Assembly: GCA_030041275.1 (NCBI GenBank)
Contig: JASHOE010000241.1
Span: 1 to 35,866, forward strand
From: Streptosporangiaceae bacterium
GTDB lineage: Bacteria > Actinomycetota > Actinomycetes > Streptosporangiales > Streptosporangiaceae
DNA: 35,866 nucleotides
Direction of reading: 5' to 3'
The position numbers and the translations under genes were made by a program. Positions 29,354-35,866 of this stretch are shown here, in pieces (the first letter of the stretch is position 1; every line of letters starts with the position of its first letter). The notes beneath the pieces were generated by a model. The model was not told the DNA's origin. It saw nothing but the letters and a program-made list of their open reading frames with translations, and did not search any database.

Positions 29354-29829
29354 CAGCGGCGTCCGCGCGGGACGGCGCTCTCGCCAGTCGGGTCACCGCG
29401 GTCGGCCATACCGGCATTACGGTGTCCGACCTCGATCGGGCGGTTGGCTACTTCCGCGACGCGCTTGGCCTTTCCGTCAGCGCGGCGGTGGTGTGCCGCG
29501 GTGAACTGTTCGAGCAGGTGACGGGCGTACCCGGCTGCGTAATCGACATCTGCTACGTCAGCGCGCCTGGACACACCATCGAGCTGCTCTGCTATTCGAG
29601 TCCGCCCGACAAGGCCAGCTCAGGCCTGCGGCCGTGTGACAACGGGCACCTGCACCTGTGCTTCGACGTCGAGGACATCGCGGCTGTGATCTCGGCCGGA
29701 CGCCCCTACGGCTTCGAGCCGGTCAATCCGGTTCAGGTGGTCAGGGACGGCCCCCGACAGGGCACGAAGGTCATCTACACCCGGGGTCCGGACAACCTGA
29801 TCGTCGAGCTGATGGAGCACCCGCGGTAG
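29350..29829 (+). CDS. VOC family protein (glyoxalase/epimerase-like)
   Basis: The 159-residue VOC protein has two beta-alpha-beta-beta-beta modules with metal-ligand candidates His20 (VGHTGITVSDLD), Glu78 (GHTIELLCY), His102 (NGHLHLCFDV) and Glu153 (LIVELMEHP). This set is like methylmalonyl-CoA epimerases, glyoxalase I and extradiol-type proteins. It ends the dehydrogenase operon and its ATG overlaps the lipoyl-domain stop (ATGA), so it should act on the same pathway, for example as an epimerase or dioxygenase supplying the dehydrogenase. That role is inference. A possible promoter for the next gene begins at its stop codon. Confidence 0.88.
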   Translation: MTAASARDGALASRVTAVGHTGITVSDLDRAVGYFRDALGLSVSAAVVCRGELFEQVTGVPGCVIDICYVSAPGHTIELLCYSSPPDKASSGLRPCDNGHLHLCFDVEDIAAVISAGRPYGFEPVNPVQVVRDGPRQGTKVIYTRGPDNLIVELMEHPR

Positions 29830-29840
29830 CGTCGTCGCTG
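29827..29840 (+). promoter_or_regulatory. Candidate -10 element for a leaderless GNAT gene
   Basis: TAGCGT at 29827-29832 overlaps the VOC stop codon and lies 7 nt before the GTG at 29840, with no ribosome-binding site between. It matches the spacing of the two other leaderless candidates at 5812 and 21030. Confidence 0.4.
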
Positions 29841-30403
29841 TGGCGGAGCCGGGCATCTCGTTCCAGCTGCTCGACGGCACACAAGCAGGGGAGCGCACCA
29901 AGGAGCTGACGGCGCTGCACGCGGAGGTGTACGCCGACCCGCCGTACCTGCGCGAGGACGACGCCACGGTGTTCGCTGACCGGTTCCGCGTGCAGCGCCG
30001 CCAGCCCGGCTTTGCGCTGGCGATCGCGGGGCACGGCGGTTACCCGGTTGGCTACGCCGCCGGGATGCCGCTGCGGCCCTCGACGTCATGGTGGCGGGAA
30101 CTGACGTCGCCGTTGCCCGACGAGGTCACGGCCGAGCACCCCGGACGTACCTTCGCGGTGGTCGAGCTGGTGGTGCGCGCTTCGTGGCGACGCCAGGGCA
30201 TCGGCCGGGCCCTGCATGACCTGCTGCTGGCCGGCCGCCCCGAGGAGCGGGCGACGGCCGTCGTGCTGCCGGCCGCAGCCGCGGCCCAGCGGGCGTTCCG
30301 GGACTGGGGCTGGCGTAAGGTCGCGCGCACCCGCGACACCGCACCGGGCTCCCCCGTAGCTGACGTGCTCGTTATCCCGCTGGGTGCGGCGCGGCGCTGG
30401 TGA
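29840..30403 (+). CDS. GNAT family N-acetyltransferase
   Basis: The 187-residue protein is a GCN5-related acetyltransferase. The acetyl-CoA pyrophosphate loop (motif A) is RRQGIG at residues 117-122 within VELVVRASWRRQGIGRALHD. The N-terminal half has ELTALHAEVYADPPYLRED and GYPVGYAAGMPLR, and the C-terminus VLPAAAAAQRAFRDWGWRKV is the usual motif B region. The acceptor (small-molecule amine, antibiotic or protein) cannot be told. GTG 29840 is supported by an upstream TAGCGT and the lack of a good alternative. It starts 10 nt after the dehydrogenase operon, so read-through is possible although it may have its own leaderless promoter. Confidence 0.88.
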   Translation: MAEPGISFQLLDGTQAGERTKELTALHAEVYADPPYLREDDATVFADRFRVQRRQPGFALAIAGHGGYPVGYAAGMPLRPSTSWWRELTSPLPDEVTAEHPGRTFAVVELVVRASWRRQGIGRALHDLLLAGRPEERATAVVLPAAAAAQRAFRDWGWRKVARTRDTAPGSPVADVLVIPLGAARRW

Positions 30404-32206
<1,803 letters not shown>

Positions 32207-32670
32207 GGGTGGTTGCGACCTCGCGGTGCGGGGGCACCGATCCGGCCGCGCCGAGGTAGCGGGTCCCGGGCAACGGCTCGCCGGTGCTGCGGCAGCCGAA
32301 GTCTTCCACGCGCCCTGCACACCATCGCCGGCCGGACTGCACAGCCATCCCGTTGTGTGGGCGTACGGGCAGGCGACAACAGCGGGCCTGGTGTTCTAGC
32401 CAACGGATGGGAGGGAACGGGGTGGGTTTCGGTCCCCGTGCACCGGTACGGACGCGGCCGCACGTCGTCCGGGTAGGCGGGCGCCGTCGTTCCCTTCCTG
32501 ATCGCCTTCGTGGGGCTCGAGGGTGGTCCACCATGGCTGGCCCGCGCTGGTCGGTGCGCTGCCGCTCTGAGCGGCACCCGACCTGACGTTGCTCATCGGC
32601 GCCTCGCGGCGAGCCAGACGGGGGCTGCTTGCTGCGAGGCGCCGTGCCTTTGTCCAGCGCGTGCACCGCC
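32207..32670. other. 464-bp noncoding region after the second exporter
   Basis: No convincing gene is present. A small stem CGGTGC-GGGG-GCACCG lies at 32224-32239 just after the exporter stop and may help terminate it. The far end holds the hairpin at 32597-32644. The imperfect complement pair GGGAGGGAACG (32408-32418) and CGTTCCCTTCC (32489-32499) is weak and probably chance. Confidence 0.5.
32597..32644 (-). terminator. Hairpin after the minus-strand small gene
   Basis: CGGCGCCTCGC at 32597-32607 is an exact inverted copy of GCGAGGCGCCG at 32634-32644, a perfect 11-bp stem with a 26-nt loop. It lies 26 nt beyond the stop of the minus-strand gene ending at 32671. Confidence 0.5.
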
Positions 32671-32973
32671 TCAGGCGGCGTCGGCACCGCGCACGGTTGG
32701 CCGGGGCCGGAACATGAGCAAGCGCTTGGCGGGGTCGTCGCCAAAGTGCGACAGGTGCGCTGGGTACGGGGGGTCGGAGACGAACACTTCCGGACGGTCG
32801 AAGCCAGCTATCTGGGTGCCATGCCGCAGTCCGGCGAGGATGCTGGCCCACTTCATGGCTGTGACGGCATCTCCGACCTCGGGGACCCTGACGAGCGCGG
32901 TCACGACCTCACCCTGCAGGTAGGCCTGCCAGATGTCCTCTATTACTTCGCGCTCATCCAGTTCCTCGTTCAA
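32671..32973 (-). CDS. Hypothetical protein, 100 aa, probable TTG start
   Basis: I do not recognise the family. The product begins with an acidic helix NEELDEREVIEDIWQAYLQG, then VVTALVRVPEVGDAVTAMKW, a Gly/His segment LAGLRHGTQIAGFDRPEVFV, and ends DPPYPAHLSHFGDDPAKRLL with a basic tail. It looks compact, soluble and coherent, with good third-position G/C bias. The frame is open to 33141, but the extra residues are Arg/Ser-rich. TTG at 32973 has GGGAGG about 5 nt upstream and starts a clean domain, so I choose it. It is divergent from the DUF3303-like gene, separated by about 170 bp, with no other partner. The layout suggests an alpha/beta protein but not a function. Confidence 0.65.
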   Translation of the reverse strand: MNEELDEREVIEDIWQAYLQGEVVTALVRVPEVGDAVTAMKWASILAGLRHGTQIAGFDRPEVFVSDPPYPAHLSHFGDDPAKRLLMFRPRPTVRGADAA

Positions 32974-33143
32974 GCCCGCCTCCCGAGAATCACCCCAGCG
33001 GACGACCGTCCGCGGCGCAGTCGCCGCTGCCCGCACATCAGCCAGGCATGCGGGGATGGAGCACCGAAAACTAGGGGACCCCCCTGATGCGAGGCGTTGC
33101 CACCGGCTTTTACCGTTGCCGTGCACATGGGAGGGGAGCATTC

Positions 33144-33428
33144 ATGAAGCCGATGAACATGATTACCTATCGCATCCGAGGAGAACTTGGCCACGAGGGG
33201 CGAGCCGACCTCGTGAAGAAATTCGTCGAGGTGGGACAGCCTGCAGGGGTCATTGCGCACTATGTGCGCCTCGATGGCGGCGGCGGGTACATGCTCCAGG
33301 AGCAGCAGGACGACCCGGAGGCCGTCTATGAGAACGCCTTGCGCTATCTGCCGTGGATCGATATCGAGATAACGCCCATCGGCTCGATAGATGAGGCATT
33401 CCCCGTCGTCCTGCGCGTGTACAGCTGA
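33144..33428 (+). CDS. DUF3303-like small protein
   Basis: The 94-residue protein resembles the DUF3303 family, small proteins of unknown function with a dimeric alpha-beta-barrel-like fold. The pattern MITYRIRGELGHEGRADLVK, FVEVGQPAGVIAHYVRLDGG, YMLQEQQDDPEAVYENALRY and LPWIDIEITPIGSIDEAFPV fits the family's W-x-Y..., G-W-x-L..., L-E-x-x-V-x-P... strand order. ATG 33144 has GGGAGGGGAG upstream at suitable spacing. The longer frame to 33087 adds an Arg-rich leader with no support. It is a single gene between the divergent hypothetical protein and a convergent LLM gene, and nothing nearby suggests a substrate. Confidence 0.75.
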   Translation: MKPMNMITYRIRGELGHEGRADLVKKFVEVGQPAGVIAHYVRLDGGGGYMLQEQQDDPEAVYENALRYLPWIDIEITPIGSIDEAFPVVLRVYS

Positions 33429-33469
33429 ACACGGAGCCAGGCAGGCACGAAACCCCTGCGGGCCCGGGG

Positions 33470-34342
33470 TCAGAAACTCTGGATCGCCGGGATCACCCGC
33501 TCGCCCATCAGCTCCAGCGGTCGCAGTGAGCCGACGTCGCTGACCGAGCCGTGCGCGACCTGGATGCCGAGCTCGGCGAGCTCGTGGAGATGCTCGATGG
33601 TCTGCTCGACGCGCTCGCCGTTCGGGCCCAGGTCGAACCGCGTCTGCACGGTCTTCTCGATCGTCGCGTAATCGCGTCCCTCGGTCGCGCAGTGCTCGCG
33701 GAGCACCTCGAGCTTGTGCGCCAGTTCGGCTGAATCGCGAATGTTGCAGGCGTCGCCGTACTTGGCCACCAGGCGCAGTGTCTTTTTCTCGCCGGAGCCG
33801 CCGACCAGGATGCGCGGTCGCGGCCGGCTGAGCGGCTGCGGCGAGTTCAGCGTGCGATCCAGGTGATAGTGCTTGCCCTCGAACGGCCCGTCGTCATCGC
33901 TCCACATCTGGAGGCAAATGCGCAGCGCCTCATCGAGCCGCTCGTACCGCTCGGCAAGAGGAGGGAAGAACAAGCCGAGCCCGCGAGCCTCGGCCTCGTT
34001 CCACGCCGCGCCGATGCCCAGCATCGCGCGCCCGCCGGAGAGCACGTCGAGCGTGCTCACGGCCTTGGCCACCAGCCCCGGGTCACGGTAGACCACCGCT
34101 GTCACGACCGTCAGCAGCGTGACCCGGTCGGTGCTGGCGGCGAGCCACCCGAGCGTCGTGTACGCCTCGAGCATCTCGTGCCCGGGCGGGCCCAGGTGGC
34201 CGATCTGCCACACGTGATCCATCACGCTGATCCGGTCGACTCCGGCCTGCTCGGCCTGCGTAGCCACGTCACGCAGCCGCAGCCGCAGTGCCGCCGGGCC
34301 GCCCTCCCACGTGAAGTCCGGTATGTGCAGACCTACCTTCAT
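33470..34342 (-). CDS. LLM-class F420-dependent oxidoreductase
   Basis: The 290-residue luciferase-like enzyme belongs to the short actinobacterial type often annotated as F420-dependent (TIGR03560-like). Signatures are MKVGLHIPDFTWEGGPAAL, QAGVDRISVMDHVWQIGHLG, VTLLTVVTAVVYRDPGLVAK, VLSGGRAMLGIGAAWNEAEA and RPRPRILVGGSGEKKTLRLV. GAGGAG about 7 nt upstream supports the ATG at 34342. The family reduces or oxidises small substrates at a hydride-carrying cofactor, but the substrate is unknown. It is the third LLM gene in the window and is not close in sequence to the other two. It is divergent from the PPK2 gene with a 123-bp gap. Confidence 0.92.
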   Translation of the reverse strand: MKVGLHIPDFTWEGGPAALRLRLRDVATQAEQAGVDRISVMDHVWQIGHLGPPGHEMLEAYTTLGWLAASTDRVTLLTVVTAVVYRDPGLVAKAVSTLDVLSGGRAMLGIGAAWNEAEARGLGLFFPPLAERYERLDEALRICLQMWSDDDGPFEGKHYHLDRTLNSPQPLSRPRPRILVGGSGEKKTLRLVAKYGDACNIRDSAELAHKLEVLREHCATEGRDYATIEKTVQTRFDLGPNGERVEQTIEHLHELAELGIQVAHGSVSDVGSLRPLELMGERVIPAIQSF

Positions 34343-34465
34343 GCGCGCAGCTCCTCAGCATCGGGCCCTCTCTGACGCTCACCATAACGCCGGGACAGGA
34401 CCGGCAAAACGGCCGACGGCAGGCTCAGCGGTGCCGTGCCCGCGGATGTGCGGGAGGATCGGACG

Positions 34466-35326
34466 ATGGCGAAGCGCAACGACAATAGCCAGCAGCCGGA
34501 CTCCGACGCCGCAATGCCGGATCGGGTGCCGCGCAAGCTGTACGAGCGCGAGCTGCTCCGGCTGCAGGCGGAGCTCGTGAAGCTGCAGGAGTGGGTCAAG
34601 GCCGAGCACGCCCGGCTGGTGGTCATTTTCGAAGGCCGGGACGGGGCCGGTAAGGGCGGCACGATCCAGCGCGTCACCCAGTACCTCAATCCCAGGGTCG
34701 CGAGGATCGCGGCCCTGCCTGCGCCGACGAATCGAGAGCGTGGCACCTGGTACTTCCAGCGGTATATCGAGCACCTGCCGACGGCAGGAGAGATCGTGCT
34801 GTTCGACCGCAGCTGGTACAACCGCGCCGGCGTCGAGCACGTGATGGGGTTTTGCACCAAGGAGGAGTACGGCAGGTTCCTGAATCAGTGCCCGATCTTC
34901 GAGCGGCTACTCGTCGAGGATGGGATTTTGCTTCGTAAGTACTGGTTTTCCGTGAGCGAGGACGAGCAGGAACGGCGGTTCCGATCCCGGCTGGACGATC
35001 CGATGCGGCGATGGAAGCTGTCGCCGATGGACCTGGAGTCGATGAGCCGGTGGGAGGCCTACTCCCAGGCCAAGGACGAGATGTTCGTGCACACCGACAT
35101 CGAGGAGGCACCCTGGTTCGTCGTGGACAGCACGGACAAGCGGCGAGCCCGGCTCAACATGATCTCCCACCTGCTCGGCACCATCGCCTATCGCGACGTG
35201 CAGCCGCAGCCGCTGAAGCTTCCGCCGCGGCCGAAGCCGACCGGTTACGTGCGGGCTCCGGTCGAGTCGCAGACCTTCGTTCCCGACCACGCCGCCAAGC
35301 TGCTGGCGCGCAAGTCGGCGCGGTAG
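34466..35326 (+). CDS. ppk2: Polyphosphate kinase 2 (PPK2 family)
   Basis: The 286-residue protein is a PPK2, which transfers phosphate between polyphosphate and nucleoside diphosphates. The P-loop is EGRDGAGKGGTIQRV (about 56-70), the lid-side segment RGTWYFQRYIEHLPTAGEI, and the Walker B motif VLFDRSWYNRAGVE with Asp114 and Arg115. Later segments KYWFSVSEDEQERRF, MDLESMSRWEAYSQAKDEMF and APWFVVDSTDKRRARLN are conserved in class I PPK2. It is a single-domain enzyme of standard length with a Pro-rich C-terminus. ATG 34466 has GGGAGGA about 8 nt upstream. It is monocistronic with a strong hairpin about 100 nt after the stop. Whether it favours GDP, ADP or another acceptor cannot be read from the sequence. 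Confidence 0.94.
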   Translation: MAKRNDNSQQPDSDAAMPDRVPRKLYERELLRLQAELVKLQEWVKAEHARLVVIFEGRDGAGKGGTIQRVTQYLNPRVARIAALPAPTNRERGTWYFQRYIEHLPTAGEIVLFDRSWYNRAGVEHVMGFCTKEEYGRFLNQCPIFERLLVEDGILLRKYWFSVSEDEQERRFRSRLDDPMRRWKLSPMDLESMSRWEAYSQAKDEMFVHTDIEEAPWFVVDSTDKRRARLNMISHLLGTIAYRDVQPQPLKLPPRPKPTGYVRAPVESQTFVPDHAAKLLARKSAR

Positions 35327-35433
35327 AAGCCGATCTCAGGCCGTGCCGGGCGTGGCAGGAAGCAAAACCGGGAGGGCAGACCAGCCGCGGCCAGATCGCG
35401 CTTGCTGGGCCGGAGCTCACTCTGGCCATGCAA

Positions 35434-35474
35434 AAGCTCCCGCCCTGGACCGGTGTGGTCTGGGGCGGGAGCTT
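35434..35474. terminator. Strong bidirectional terminator hairpin
   Basis: AAGCTCCCGCCC (35434-35445) pairs perfectly with GGGCGGGAGCTT (35463-35474), and inside it GACC/GGTC form a second short stem around GGTGT. On the minus strand the stem is followed by TTGC. It lies between the convergent PPK2 gene and the membrane-protein gene, so it can end both transcripts. Confidence 0.85.
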
Positions 35475-35480
35475 CCCTCT

Positions 35481-35524
35481 GGCCGGGCTCGGGTGGCCGG
35501 CGGTTGCTGGCCGGGCTCGGGTGG
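35481..35524 (+). repeat. 16-bp direct repeat beyond the terminator
   Basis: GGCCGGGCTCGGGTGG occurs at 35481-35496 and again at 35509-35524, between the terminator and the stop of the minus-strand gene. It is a short local duplication in the 3' noncoding part, with no clear role. Confidence 0.5.
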
Positions 35525-35529
35525 TGGGG

Positions 35530-35866
35530 TCAGGAGGTCGTGACCGGGGTGTGGTGGACGACCTTGGACAGGATTTCCTTGTCGGGGGCGGTGCGCTGCA
35601 GGTGCACCAGGCCGAGGATGGACAGCAGCAGCATCAGCCCGGCTGCGATCCAGGAGGCGATGGCGGCGACGAGGGCGATCTGGGCGAAGGTGCCGAAGCC
35701 GTAGGCCTCCAGCAGCATGGACCGCAGGGTGGTGCCCTGGAACACGGTCTGCACTTCGCCGGCCAGGGCGGTGCTGGTGGGGTGGGCGCGGGACAGGGCC
35801 GACAGCTGGGAGTAGGTCTTGCCGCCGCCGATCAGCGACAGGTGGTAGGCGATGAAGTGGTCGGCG
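35530..35866 (-). CDS. Membrane protein, C-terminal part (start beyond window)
   Basis: The frame is open from the right edge of the window to the stop at 35530, giving 112 visible residues. It begins inside the protein with ADHFIAYHLSLIGGGKTYSQ, continues to a hydrophobic stretch AQIALVAAIASWIAAGLMLL LSILGLVHL near the C-terminus and ends KVVHHTPVTTS. The GTG at 35754 is probably an internal codon, since coding potential continues upstream. Third codon positions are almost all G or C, stronger than in neighbouring genes, which suggests high expression. I do not recognise the family. It looks like a small integral membrane or tail-anchored protein. Confidence 0.6.
   Translation of the reverse strand, partial: ADHFIAYHLSLIGGGKTYSQLSALSRAHPTSTALAGEVQTVFQGTTLRSMLLEAYGFGTFAQIALVAAIASWIAAGLMLLLSILGLVHLQRTAPDKEILSKVVHHTPVTTS

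Noticed and set aside
32408..32499. Possible structured RNA formed by GGGAGGGAACG and CGTTCCCTTCC
   Set aside because: The pairing is short, imperfect and 70 nt apart in very GC-rich DNA, with no recognisable riboswitch or ncRNA features.

Overview
The window is a high-GC stretch that looks like the chromosome of an Actinomycetota species, probably a soil or environmental actinomycete. The reasons are strong G/C bias at third codon positions, frequent GTG starts, several genes that look leaderless, three F420/flavin luciferase-like oxidoreductases, a MalE/F/G-type sugar importer without its own ATPase, and many small TetR- and LacI-controlled units. I cannot name the genus. No rRNA, tRNA, CRISPR array, transposase or phage gene was seen.

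Layout. (1) 1-5612: the end of a short-chain dehydrogenase, a luciferase-like (LLM) oxidoreductase, then on the minus strand a VOC protein, a TetR regulator, an MFS transporter and an enoyl-CoA hydratase. Two matching palindromes lie exactly 128 nt upstream of the tetR and MFS starts. (2) 5825-9332: small and less familiar genes: a membrane-anchored hypothetical protein, a YbjQ-type protein, a MetE-C/epoxyalkane:CoM-transferase-like zinc protein, a 38-residue membrane peptide, and a stand-alone protein resembling EF-Tu domain II. (3) 9641-13824: a nickel-pincer racemase locus, larA (+), larE (-), larB (+), larC (+), holding the enzyme and all three cofactor-biosynthesis proteins. (4) 13831-20845: a sugar uptake and alpha-glucan locus. 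lacI, a lipoprotein binding protein and two permeases are on the minus strand, and a glycogen-debranching-type enzyme is divergent on the plus strand. Two CG-centred palindromes sit in the divergent gap, and a strong hairpin separates the binding-protein and permease cistrons. (5) 21042-24685: a DUF2461 protein, then a CMD/AhpD-like protein and TetR (minus) divergent from a DHA2-type MFS exporter across a GTACA-rich operator region. (6) 24937-29829: a tightly overlapping operon of LLM oxidoreductase, alpha/beta-hydrolase, dehydrogenase E1-alpha, E1-beta, a free lipoyl domain and a VOC protein. (7) 29840-35866: a GNAT, a second DHA2-type MFS, two small conserved-looking proteins (one DUF3303-like), a third LLM enzyme, a PPK2 kinase, and the 3' part of a membrane protein gene cut by the window end.

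The most unusual system is in region 6. The acetoin-dehydrogenase E2 of proteobacteria (AcoC) is known as a lipoyl domain fused to an alpha/beta-hydrolase domain. Here those two parts seem to be separate genes on either side of E1-alpha/E1-beta, with no classical E2 acyltransferase and no E3 in the window, and they are coupled to a flavin/F420-type oxidoreductase and a VOC protein. This suggests an acyloin- or 2-oxoacid-cleaving complex with a split E2. Other points worth checking are the paired TetR operators, the repeat-bearing start region of larC, the back-to-back leaderless promoters of larE/larB, and the orphan EF-Tu-domain-II-like protein.
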